NCBI GenBank assembly: GCA_046727955.1
Contig: JBKPDO010000081.1
Coordinates: 1-37,758 of the forward strand
DNA length: 37,758 nt
Direction of reading: 5' to 3'
Origin: DASVXQ01 sp046727955
GTDB lineage: Bacteria; Actinomycetota; CALGFH01
Shown here: one piece after another, positions 30,264 through 37,758 of the stretch
How positions within the stretch are numbered: the stretch's first letter is position 1
Layout of the letters: each line of letters opens with the position of its first letter
Notes under the pieces: generated by a model
Databases searched by the model: none
Told to the model about the DNA's origin: nothing
Seen by the model: only the letters and a program-made list of their open reading frames with translations
Position numbers and translations under genes: made by a program

Positions 30264-30672
30264 AAGGGGAACAGCGCTGGATTGTAGCAGTGCGTCCAGG
30301 ACCCCCGCGAGAGAGTATGTACAGCCTGCCGCAACGGGGCGCTGTCGCCCGGCAACCTTACCGTGCGGCGGTGCTTGCTTCCGGCGCGAGCGCCCGGGCG
30401 AAGGACCCGATGGGGGGTTCGAGGGCCGGAGGGGTCCGGGGAACCCCAGGGGGGTGCCCCGGTGGGTCGGGCCCGGTGGATGGCCCCGGCTCGGGCGCCC
30501 CCCGAATGGGAATAGGAGTATGTGGAGCTTGTGCAACGGGGAGTGCTCGATCCGTGTGGGGAGCACGGATGGCGAGGCCAAGGCGGGTACACTGCCGCGG
30601 GGCGGGGTAGGTTTGCTGTTGCCCGACGGACCGGCTGTCATGGTGTCGATCGAGGAGTTGCCTAGCCCAATC
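30264..30672 (+). promoter_or_regulatory. regulatory gap upstream of the fhaA-pknB operon
   Basis: This 409-base gap lies between the divergent tRNA-Leu and fhaA. TACACT at 30588-30593 is a possible -10 box for the operon, and GTGCTC with GAGCAC around 30543-30566 form a 6-bp inverted repeat just upstream. The fhaA frame stays open through much of the gap (for example an ATG at 30519) but the added residues look non-coding. No other gene is visible. Confidence 0.4.
30281..30286 (-). promoter_or_regulatory. -10 box of tRNA-Leu
   Basis: TACAAT on the minus strand lies 17 bases before the tRNA 5' end. The -35 box 17-18 bases upstream is weak (C/G-rich), so this rests on the -10 box alone. Confidence 0.45.
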
Positions 30673-31452
30673 ATGGGGATTTTGCGGGACTTCGAACGGC
30701 GCGTCGAAAGCGTCGTCGAAGGGCTGTTCGCGCGCGCTTTCCGCTCCGGGGTGCAACCCGTCGAGCTGGGCAAGCGCCTGGTACGCGCGGTCGAGGACAG
30801 CCGCCAGGTGGGCGTGAGCCGCATCTTCGTGGACAACGTCTACACCATCGAGCTGTCACCTCGCGATCGGCAGCGCTTCGCCGAGTACGAGCGCGCCCTC
30901 TCCAGTGAGCTGGCCGCGCTGGCGGTGGACACCGCCCGTGAGAGCAACTGGGCTATGCTCGGCCCCGCCCGGGTCGAGCTGGAGACCGCCGAGGACCTTG
31001 TCGAGGGCCGTTTCCGCGTCTCGAGCAGGGTGGAGCCTGCCGACCGGAACAGCCAGGCTCCGCTGGCGGCGGGCAGGGGCTGGGCGCCGGAGCCGCCGGT
31101 GGCCGCCGGCCCAGCCACCGCCATGCTGCCCGGCGAGACGCGCCAGCCGCGGGTGCACGCGCCAGCGGCGCTGGTACTGGTCGGCGCCGGCGGTCCCGGG
31201 CGCGTGTTCCCCCTCACCCAGCTGGAGACCTCCGTCGGCCGGTCCGAGCAGTCGGACATCGAACTTGCCGATCCGGGCGTCTCGCGCAACCATGCTCGGA
31301 TCATCCGTGAAGGCGATGATTTCATCGTCGAGGACCTGCGCTCCACCAACGGAACCGAAGTGAACGGGCAGCCGATCCGCCGCCGCCGACTCGCCAACGG
31401 CGACGTGGTCAAGCTGGCCAACTCCACCCTGCAGTTCCGACGGGAGGGCTGA
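30673..31452 (+). CDS. fhaA: FhaA-like protein (DUF3662 and FHA domains)
   Basis: 259 residues from ATG at 30673, where family members begin (GILRDFERRVESVVEGLFARAF); ATG at 30640 would add 11 residues. Residues 1-120 are the DUF3662 domain. A Pro/Ala-rich linker follows, then an FHA domain (about 165-258) with the phosphothreonine-binding GR (189-190), SRNH (204-207) and STNGT (224-228). In mycobacteria FhaA binds phosphorylated MurJ and other PknB substrates and links kinase signals to peptidoglycan export. It is the first gene of the operon and overlaps fhaB by one base. Confidence 0.92.
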   Translation: MGILRDFERRVESVVEGLFARAFRSGVQPVELGKRLVRAVEDSRQVGVSRIFVDNVYTIELSPRDRQRFAEYERALSSELAALAVDTARESNWAMLGPARVELETAEDLVEGRFRVSSRVEPADRNSQAPLAAGRGWAPEPPVAAGPATAMLPGETRQPRVHAPAALVLVGAGGPGRVFPLTQLETSVGRSEQSDIELADPGVSRNHARIIREGDDFIVEDLRSTNGTEVNGQPIRRRRLANGDVVKLANSTLQFRREG

Positions 31453-31910
31453 TGCCGCCGATCTTCCTCCTCGCGGTCAAAGTCGCCTTTCTTGTCATCC
31501 TGTACCTTTTCGTGGCCAGGGCGATCCGGGCCGTGGTGCTCGACGTGTTCGGTCCGCGGGCGGAGCGGCGCCGCGCCCCGAGCTACCAGAGCCGGCCCGC
31601 TCCCCCGGCCAGGCCCCCCCGCCGGCTTCCGCGCGAACTGGTGGTCAGCGACGCGAACGGCCGGCGCACCGTCCCCCTGAAGGAGTCGATCACCGTGGGT
31701 CGAGCGGCCACCTGTGACGTGGCGGTTGCGGACAACTACGTCTCCAACGTGCACGCCCGCGTCTACCTGCGGGACGGCAGCTACTGGCTCGAGGACCTCG
31801 GCTCGACCAACGGTACCTACATGAACCGGGCGCGGGTGTCGGTCCCGACCCCGTTCGGCCCGGGCGACGAGGTCCGCATGGGCAAGGCAACCCTGGAGCT
31901 GCGCCGCTGA
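31452..31910 (+). CDS. fhaB: FhaB-like membrane FHA-domain protein
   Basis: 152 residues. One membrane segment (about 4-26) anchors the protein, a Pro/Arg-rich linker follows, and an FHA domain occupies about 62-150 with VGRAATCDVAV, NVHARV and GSTNGTYMN. It is the usual short FhaB (FipA in mycobacteria), a partner of cell-division and kinase proteins. Both ends overlap by one base: ATG with the fhaA stop, and its own stop with the pstP ATG. Confidence 0.93.
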   Translation: MPPIFLLAVKVAFLVILYLFVARAIRAVVLDVFGPRAERRRAPSYQSRPAPPARPPRRLPRELVVSDANGRRTVPLKESITVGRAATCDVAVADNYVSNVHARVYLRDGSYWLEDLGSTNGTYMNRARVSVPTPFGPGDEVRMGKATLELRR

Positions 31911-33277
31911 TGGCTCTGAGACGTGGCGCGGTGACCGATATCGGTCGGATGCGCAAGAACAACGAGGACCGCTTCCTGAGCGCGGGCCGGCTGGCGGCGG
32001 TCGCCGACGGCATGGGCGGTCACCGTGCTGGTGAGGTGGCCAGCGCGATCGCCATGGAGGAGCTGGCGACGCTGGAGCACGCCGGACCCTGGTCGAACCC
32101 GGCGCAGGCGGGCGAGGCGCTGCGCGCGGTGTTCCTGCGGGCCAACCGGCGCATCCGCGAGATGTCGTCCCGTGACAAGGAGCTGGACGGCATGGGCACC
32201 ACCATGGTCGCCCTGCTGGAGGACGGCGACTCGGTGCACCTGGCCAACGTCGGTGACTCGCGCGCCTACCTGCTGCGCAACGGCGAGCTGTCGCAGGTGA
32301 CGGTCGACCACACCCTGGTGCAGGAGCTGATCGACGAGGGGCGGCTGCGGCCGGAGGAGGCCGAGCGCCACCCGCAGCGCAGCATCATCACTCGGGCCCT
32401 CGGGGTCGAGGCCGACGTCGAGGTCGACCTGTTCACTTACAAGCTGCAGCCGGGCGACCGGATGCTGCTGTGCACCGACGGGCTGTCCGGCGTGCTCTCC
32501 GAGGCCCGCATCCGCAACGTCCTGCTGCGCGTGGCGGACCCGCAGGACGCGGCCGAGCGGCTGGTCGTCATGGCCAATGAGGGTGGCGGGCCCGACAACA
32601 TCACCGTGATGGTGCTCGACACCGAGGACCGCGCCGCGCAGCAGGCGGAGCGCACCAGCGACCTGTCCGCCATGACCAGCGGCGCGATCCCCATGGCCCG
32701 CGGGGCCGAGGCCGGCGAGCTCATGACCGGCGTGCAGCCACGCCTGGCGGCGGGCACGCGGGTCGGCGGGCCGATCGACCGCAACCAGGTGGAGCAGGGC
32801 CGCCGCCGCTCCCGTCCGGGCACGAGGGCCGACCGGCACTCGCGCCGGCGCCGGACGCGTCGCGTGGCGGTCGCGGTGGGGCTGCTCGCGGTGATCGTCG
32901 CCGGGGTCGCGATCGGCGGCCGCTGGCTGCTGTTCAACCGCTACTGGGTCGGCTTCGACGACGACCACGTGTCGGTCTTCAGAGGTGTGCCAGGCAACGT
33001 CGCCGGGCTGCGCTTCTCCAGGCTGGTGGAGCGCAGCCCCGTCAGCCGCGCCCAGGTGCCCGCCGGCTACGCCACCCGCCTGGAGGACGGCATCAGCGCC
33101 GAGAGCCTCACGGACGCCCGCCGCATCGCCCAATGCTCGCCCTTCGTGTACAGCCCGCAGGGCTGCGCCGCCGGCTCACCGGCCTCACCGACCTTGACCA
33201 CCAGGGCGACCGCCACCACCGGGCGGCCGACGGCAACCACCAGGCGGGCCACGGCAACCACCAAGGCGGGGGGCTGA
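31910..33277 (+). CDS. pstP: PstP-like Ser/Thr protein phosphatase (PP2C family)
   Basis: 455 residues. The PP2C catalytic domain (about 5-240) has the metal-binding motifs NNEDRF, VADGMGGHRAGE (D33), MGTTMVAL, VGDSRAYL, LLCTDGLSG and GGGPDNITV. A basic juxtamembrane stretch precedes the membrane segment (about 322-343). An outside domain of about 95 residues (YWVGFDDDHVSVFRGVPGNV) and a Thr-rich tail follow. It removes phosphate from the kinases PknA/PknB and their substrates. It starts in a one-base overlap with fhaB, and rodA starts two bases after its stop. Confidence 0.95.
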   Translation: MALRRGAVTDIGRMRKNNEDRFLSAGRLAAVADGMGGHRAGEVASAIAMEELATLEHAGPWSNPAQAGEALRAVFLRANRRIREMSSRDKELDGMGTTMVALLEDGDSVHLANVGDSRAYLLRNGELSQVTVDHTLVQELIDEGRLRPEEAERHPQRSIITRALGVEADVEVDLFTYKLQPGDRMLLCTDGLSGVLSEARIRNVLLRVADPQDAAERLVVMANEGGGPDNITVMVLDTEDRAAQQAERTSDLSAMTSGAIPMARGAEAGELMTGVQPRLAAGTRVGGPIDRNQVEQGRRRSRPGTRADRHSRRRRTRRVAVAVGLLAVIVAGVAIGGRWLLFNRYWVGFDDDHVSVFRGVPGNVAGLRFSRLVERSPVSRAQVPAGYATRLEDGISAESLTDARRIAQCSPFVYSPQGCAAGSPASPTLTTRATATTGRPTATTRRATATTKAGG

Positions 33278-33279
33278 CC

Positions 33280-34623
33280 GTGGAATCCAGGCGCAACGTC
33301 GAGCTGTCGCTGCTGCTGCTGTCGCTGATCCTGTCGATCGGCGCCTACGTGATCGTGGGTCTCGCCGCCAACAACCGGGTGCCCTCCGGCACGTTGGGCT
33401 ACGGCCTCACGCTGACGGTCCTGTTCATCGGCGCGCACGTGGTCCTGCGCCGCACCGCACCGCAGGCAGACCCGATTCTGCTGCCCGCGGCCGCCCTGCT
33501 CAACGGCCTCGGCCTAGTGATGGTGCGGCGGCTGGACTTCGGCCGCGCCGCGCACGGCCTGGGGCCGCAGGCGCCCTCCCAGGCGCTCTGGACAGTCCTC
33601 GGCGTGCTGGTGTTCGCGGCGGTGCTGATCCTCGTGCGAGACCACCGCCTGCTCGACCGCTACCGCTACACCTGGCTGCTCGCCGGCCTCTTCCTGCTGG
33701 TGCTGCCGGCCCTGCCGCTCATCGGCCGGGAGGTCTCGGGCGCCCGGCTGTGGGTGCGGCTCGGCCCCTTCTCCGGCCAGCCGTCCGAGCTCGCCAAGAT
33801 CGCGCTGGTGGTGTTCCTGGCCGCCTACCTGGCCGAGCACAAGGAGCTGCTGGCCACGGCCACCTACCGGGTCGGCCCGATGCTCCTGCCGGAGGTCAAG
33901 TACTTCATGCCCCTGCTCATGGCCTGGGGCGTGAGCCTGTTCGTGCTGTTCTTCGAGAAGGACCTCGGCACCAGCCTGCTGTTCTTCGGCGTGTTCGTCA
34001 CCCTGCTGTACGTCTCGACCGGCCGCTTCTCCTACGTTGCCGCGGGGCTGCTGCTGTTCCTGCTCGGCACGGTGGTCGCCTACAACCTCTTCACCCATCT
34101 GCAGGTCAGGGTGGAAAACTGGATCAACCCCTGGAGGGACTACGCCAGGACCGGCTACCAGCTCGCCCAGGGCCTGTTCGCCCTGGCCAGCGGTGGCATC
34201 CTCGGGAAGGGCTGGAACCAGGGCCGGCCCGACCTGATCCCGGCGGCCTCGACCGACTTCATCTTCGCCGCCATGGGCGAGGAGCTCGGCCTGATCGGCG
34301 TCACCGCGATCCTGCTGGTCTACCTGCTGATGGTCTTCAGGGGCCTGCGCGTCACCCTCTCCACCAACGACGACTTCAGCAAGCTGCTGGCGATGGGCCT
34401 GGTCATCAGCTTCGGCCTGCAGGTGTTCGTGATCGTCGGCGGGGTCACCCGGATCATCCCGCTGACCGGCATTACCCTGCCGTTCGTGAGCTTCGGCGGC
34501 TCGAGCGTGGTGGCGAACTACGCGCTGATCGCCCTGCTGTGCCGCATCTCGAGCAACATCGCGCCGGCGCCCGCCAAGCCGGAGGCGGCGCCCGAGACCG
34601 GGGAGGTGACCGTCGCCCGATGA
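33280..34623 (+). CDS. rodA: RodA, peptidoglycan polymerase (SEDS family)
   Basis: 447 residues from GTG at 33280. At least ten membrane segments can be followed. SEDS landmarks are GARLWVRLGPFSGQPSELAK, the FFEKDLGTSLLFFG stretch with conserved Asp, NWINPWRDY, TDFIFAAMGEELG and the final GITLPFVSFGGSSVVANY. RodA polymerises glycan strands from lipid II together with a class B PBP. The stop overlaps the pbpA ATG by four bases. Confidence 0.95.
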   Translation: MESRRNVELSLLLLSLILSIGAYVIVGLAANNRVPSGTLGYGLTLTVLFIGAHVVLRRTAPQADPILLPAAALLNGLGLVMVRRLDFGRAAHGLGPQAPSQALWTVLGVLVFAAVLILVRDHRLLDRYRYTWLLAGLFLLVLPALPLIGREVSGARLWVRLGPFSGQPSELAKIALVVFLAAYLAEHKELLATATYRVGPMLLPEVKYFMPLLMAWGVSLFVLFFEKDLGTSLLFFGVFVTLLYVSTGRFSYVAAGLLLFLLGTVVAYNLFTHLQVRVENWINPWRDYARTGYQLAQGLFALASGGILGKGWNQGRPDLIPAASTDFIFAAMGEELGLIGVTAILLVYLLMVFRGLRVTLSTNDDFSKLLAMGLVISFGLQVFVIVGGVTRIIPLTGITLPFVSFGGSSVVANYALIALLCRISSNIAPAPAKPEAAPETGEVTVAR

Positions 34624-36098
34624 ACGCGCAGGTCCGCCGGGTGGCGGTGGTGGTGCTGGTCGGCTTCCTCGTGCTGTTCGCGGCGCCCCTCTACTGGCAG
34701 GTGCTCGCCGCCGACCGGCTCAACAACGACCCGCGCAACAGCCGCGTGCTGATCGACGAGTACTCGATCGAGCGGGGCCAGATCGTGCTGACCGACGGCA
34801 CCGTGGTGGCCCAGTCCAAGGCGACCAAGGACCAGCTCAAGTACGAGCGCATCTACCCGCAGGGACGGCGCTACGGCATGATCACCGGCTTCGATTCGCT
34901 GGTGTTCGGCCGCACCCTCACCGAGTCAAGGTTCAACTCGTTCCTGCTCGGCAAGGCGCCTGAGCAGTTCGCGCAGAACCTCAGCGACCTGCTCACCGCC
35001 CGGCCCAACCCCGGCGGCACCCTGATGCTGACGCTGGACCCGGCGGCGCAGCGGGCGGCGGAGGAGGCGCTCGGCCAGCGCAAGGGCGCGGTGGTCGCGC
35101 TCGACCCCGCCACCGGCAAGGTGCTGGTGATGACCACCTTCCCGCGCTACGACCCCAACCTCCTCTCCAGCCACAACACCGACGAGGTCCGCAAGGCCTG
35201 GAAGCGGCTCACCAAGGACCCGGACGAGCCGCTGCTGAACCGCGGCGCCGGCCAGCTCTACCCGCCGGGGTCCACCTTCAAGATCATCACCGCGGCGGCG
35301 GCGCTCTCCAACGGCATGCGCCCGGACACGGCCAGGCCGAACGAGCACACCTACACCCCGCCGCAGACCACCCGCGCGATCCAGAACTTCGGCGGGGAGA
35401 CCTGCTTGGGCGGCAAGAACCCGCTGACGCTGGCCGAGGCGCTCGAGGTCTCCTGCAACACCTGGTTCGCGCACCTGGGCGTGGACCTCGGCACGAGCAA
35501 GCTGGTCGAGCAGGCCGAGAAGTTCGGCCTCAACGACTCCGTCCACTTCCAGCTCCCCGGGGCGGCCGAGAGCCAGATCCCCACCGAGCTGGACCCTCCC
35601 TCGCGGGCGCAGAGCGCGATCGGCCAGCGTGACGTGCGTGTCTCCCCGCTGGAGATGGCTTCGGTGATCGCCGCCGTCGCCAACGACGGCCAGCGCATGG
35701 CCCCCTACGTCGTCGACCGGGTGCTCTCGTCCGATGGCAAGACGGTCAAGCGCTTCGAGCCGGAGTCGCTGGGCGAGGCGGTGTCGCCACAGGTGGCCCG
35801 CCAGCTCAAGGGGATGCTCGGCCTGGTGGTGAACGGCCCCGCCGGCACCGGCTCGGCGGCTCAGATCCCCGGGCTTAACGTCTTCGGCAAGACCGGCACC
35901 GCCCAGCACGGCACGCAAGAGGCGCCGCACGCCTGGTTCGTCGGCGCCACCTCCAAGGCCGGCAAGTCAATCGCGGTCGCGGTGATCGTGGAGGACGGCG
36001 GCAACCTCGGCAGCGAGGCGACCGGCGGCCGGGAGGCCGCGCCTATCGTCCGCGCGGTGATGGACGCCTATTTGAATGGCAATGGTGGTTCCCGATGA
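34620..36098 (+). CDS. pbpA: PbpA, class B penicillin-binding protein
   Basis: 492 residues. An N-terminal membrane anchor (about 7-28), a short pedestal domain, and the transpeptidase domain with the active-site triad: S218-T-F-K221 (SxxK), S278-C-N280 (SxN) and K424-T-G426 (KTG). A Gly/Ala-rich segment follows each motif as in mycobacterial PbpA. It cross-links peptides and partners RodA. It overlaps rodA by four bases (ATGA) and the next kinase gene by four bases. Confidence 0.96.
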   Translation: MNAQVRRVAVVVLVGFLVLFAAPLYWQVLAADRLNNDPRNSRVLIDEYSIERGQIVLTDGTVVAQSKATKDQLKYERIYPQGRRYGMITGFDSLVFGRTLTESRFNSFLLGKAPEQFAQNLSDLLTARPNPGGTLMLTLDPAAQRAAEEALGQRKGAVVALDPATGKVLVMTTFPRYDPNLLSSHNTDEVRKAWKRLTKDPDEPLLNRGAGQLYPPGSTFKIITAAAALSNGMRPDTARPNEHTYTPPQTTRAIQNFGGETCLGGKNPLTLAEALEVSCNTWFAHLGVDLGTSKLVEQAEKFGLNDSVHFQLPGAAESQIPTELDPPSRAQSAIGQRDVRVSPLEMASVIAAVANDGQRMAPYVVDRVLSSDGKTVKRFEPESLGEAVSPQVARQLKGMLGLVVNGPAGTGSAAQIPGLNVFGKTGTAQHGTQEAPHAWFVGATSKAGKSIAVAVIVEDGGNLGSEATGGREAAPIVRAVMDAYLNGNGGSR

Positions 36099-37522
36099 GC
36101 ACGACTCTGGCATCCCGCTACCGGCTCGACGAGCTGATCGCGACCGGCGGCATGGGCAGCGTCTACCGCGCGACGGACGAGCATCTCGGCCGGCCCGTGG
36201 CCATCAAGGTCCTCAAACGCGTGCTCGCCGACGACCCCACCTTCCTGGAGCGCTTCCGGCGCGAGGCCCGCGCCGCGGCCCTGATCAACCACCCCAACGT
36301 GGCCAGGGTCTTCGACTACGACGAGCGCTGGAACGAGTCGTTCATCGTGATGGAGCTGGTCGAGGGCGAGACCCTGGCCGAGCTCATCGCCCGCCAGGGC
36401 CGCCTGCCCTGGGAGGAGGCGTTCGCCATCGCCGAGCAGGTCGCCAGGGCGCTCGCGGCCGCGCACGCCAGCGGGGTCGTGCACCGCGACGTCAAGCCGG
36501 CCAATATCCTGGTCGGTCCCGGCGGGCACGTGAAGGTCACCGACTTCGGCATCGCCCGCGCCGCGCAGGCGACCACGCTCACGCGGCCAGGCATGGTGCT
36601 GGGCAGCGCCAACTACGTCGCGCCGGAGCAGGCGCAGGGCAACCCGGTGGGGCCGGCCGCCGACCTCTACTCGCTCGGCTGCGTGCTGTTCGAGGCCATC
36701 ACCGGGTCCCCGCCCTATCAGGGCCCCAACGCGGTCGCCATCGCCACCCAGCACGTCTCCGCCGAGGTGCCCGACCCGCGCGAGCGCATCCCCAACCTGC
36801 CCGCCGGAGCTGCCGCGCTGGTCATGCGGTCGCTGCAGAAAGACCCGGCGACGCGCTTTCCCTCCGCGGAGGCGATGGCCGACGCGCTCGGCGCCGCCCG
36901 CGTCGCCCGCGCCGCCAGCGTGGCGCCTCATGCCCTCCCGGACGACGCCACCATGGCCATGCCCGCCGTCCCGCCCGCGCAGACCTCGGTGCTGGCCGGG
37001 CAGTACACCCAGCCGCTCGGACCGGTGCCCGCGGCGCGGCGCGCCGGCCGGGGTCGTTACGGCGCACCCGGGCCCGGCGTGCGTGACGCCTTCCGCGGGC
37101 GACCTCGCGGACATGTCTGGTGGACGGCGGGGCTCGCGTTGGGCCTCGCCGCCTTGTTAGCCTTGCCGCTCGTCGTGTCCAGCCAGCGCGGCGGCTCACC
37201 CTCTTCGCGGGGGGGCGGCGCTTCCCCGGCGCCGGCCACCACCAAGGGGAGCCAAAGCGGTGCAACGCCCAGCAGCACGCGTGTCCGGGTGCCTGCCCTG
37301 CTCGGCCAGCGGCTGGGCGTGGCGGCAGCCACGCTGCGGTCGCTCGGCCTGAAGCACGACGTGCGGCTCGTGGACGCCGGTCACGGTAGGCGGGGCCGGG
37401 TGGTGGGCCAGGACCCGGCGCCTGGCACCGGCGTGGAGCGCGGGGGCACGGTGCGGCTGCTGATCGGCAGGCGTGAGAGCGGCAACGGCGGCGCCGACAG
37501 CGGAGGCAACGGCGGAGACTGA
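36095..37522 (+). CDS. pknA: PknA-like Ser/Thr protein kinase with one PASTA domain
   Basis: 475 residues. The kinase domain (about 9-270) has the Gly-rich loop ATGGMGSVY, K38, HRD (130-132), DVKPANIL and DFG (150-152), and the APEQ box. A Pro/Ala-rich juxtamembrane part, a membrane segment (about 341-362) and one PASTA domain (about 396-460) follow; a Gly/Asn-rich end closes it. Mycobacterial PknA has no PASTA domain, so this is a slightly different form, and the name rests on operon position. It should sense cell-wall fragments and phosphorylate FhaA, FhaB and division proteins. Start overlaps pbpA by four bases. Confidence 0.93.
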   Translation: MSTTLASRYRLDELIATGGMGSVYRATDEHLGRPVAIKVLKRVLADDPTFLERFRREARAAALINHPNVARVFDYDERWNESFIVMELVEGETLAELIARQGRLPWEEAFAIAEQVARALAAAHASGVVHRDVKPANILVGPGGHVKVTDFGIARAAQATTLTRPGMVLGSANYVAPEQAQGNPVGPAADLYSLGCVLFEAITGSPPYQGPNAVAIATQHVSAEVPDPRERIPNLPAGAAALVMRSLQKDPATRFPSAEAMADALGAARVARAASVAPHALPDDATMAMPAVPPAQTSVLAGQYTQPLGPVPAARRAGRGRYGAPGPGVRDAFRGRPRGHVWWTAGLALGLAALLALPLVVSSQRGGSPSSRGGGASPAPATTKGSQSGATPSSTRVRVPALLGQRLGVAAATLRSLGLKHDVRLVDAGHGRRGRVVGQDPAPGTGVERGGTVRLLIGRRESGNGGADSGGNGGD

Positions 37523-37544
37523 GGGCAAAGAGGACGACTGACGA

Positions 37545-37758
37545 ATGAGCACGACGCCGCAGATCCTGGTGGGCCGGTACGAGGTCGGCCGCCTACTCGG
37601 CGCGGGTGGGATGGCCGAGGTCTACGAGGGCCACGACCGCCTGCTCGCCCGGCGGGTGGCCATCAAGGTCCTGCTCGCCCAGTACGCCCACGACCCCGCC
37701 TTCCTGGCCCGCTTCCGCCGCGAGGCGCAGGCGGCCGCCAGCCTGTCGCACCCCAACA
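37545..37758 (+). CDS. pknB: PknB-like Ser/Thr protein kinase, 5' end (cut by window)
   Basis: ATG at 37545 after a gap of 22 bases and an AGAGG box starts a second kinase that runs off the window. Visible are the Gly-rich loop LGAGGMAEVYEG, the AIKVLL Lys, and the ARFRREAQAAASLSHPN helix, in the order of a PknB N-terminus. PASTA domains would be expected beyond the end. It is the last gene of the operon seen here, and its partner is PknA. Confidence 0.9.
   Translation, partial: MSTTPQILVGRYEVGRLLGAGGMAEVYEGHDRLLARRVAIKVLLAQYAHDPAFLARFRREAQAAASLSHPN

Overview
The window is high-GC actinobacterial DNA (Actinomycetota; I cannot fix the class or genus). Two things show this. The block fhaA-fhaB-pstP-rodA-pbpA-pknA-pknB at the right end is the conserved near-oriC cell-wall and phosphorylation operon of Actinomycetota. 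DUF397, XRE-DUF5753, DUF4446, ECF41-type sigma and FHA/DUF3662 proteins are typical of the phylum. Several promoters have TACAAT-like or TANNNT -10 boxes, and many starts are GTG.

Region 1, about 1-15630, is accessory DNA: a genomic island whose right end is a tyrosine recombinase (14288-15490) beside the 3' end of tRNA-Arg(ACG). The left end lies outside the window. It carries two visibly AT-richer unknown genes (293-1170), a membrane protein with internal repeats, a staphylococcal-nuclease-like protein, a PadR regulator coupled to a DUF2314 membrane protein, and a nuclease cluster: an Mrr-like restriction endonuclease, a GIY-YIG protein, an EVE-SRA-PD-(D/E)XK fusion and a small Cys-rich protein. 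An XRE-DUF5753/DUF397 regulatory pair, a second inverted DUF397 gene and a secreted protein follow. Five copies of an undescribed structured repeat (R1-R5, 110-250 bp, all in the same orientation) lie between these genes. A second repeat pair (E1, E2) flanks the padR-DUF2314 unit. Paired arms are conserved in both families, with some compensatory changes. These repeats are the best candidate for something new.

Region 2, 15630-30263, is chromosomal core: tRNA-Arg(ACG) and tRNA-Ser(GCU) with a recognisable promoter, a small unknown protein, a membrane protein, a decayed Excalibur-like domain, an ABC-2 exporter, an SRPBCC protein, a DHA2 drug exporter divergent from an ECF41-type sigma factor with a textbook ECF41 promoter, tRNA-Ser(UGA), serS, a DUF4446 protein, larB-larC for the nickel-pincer cofactor, an acyl-CoA dehydrogenase, an amidohydrolase and tRNA-Leu(CAG). 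The acyl-CoA dehydrogenase/amidohydrolase gap holds a pair of strong palindromes and a 127-bp element with perfect 20-bp inverted ends.

Region 3, 30264-37758, is the cell-wall/Ser-Thr kinase operon. Its genes overlap by 1-4 bases or are 2-22 bases apart. FhaA and FhaB bind phosphothreonine, PstP removes phosphates, RodA and PbpA polymerise and cross-link peptidoglycan, and PknA and PknB (cut by the window end) phosphorylate this machinery.
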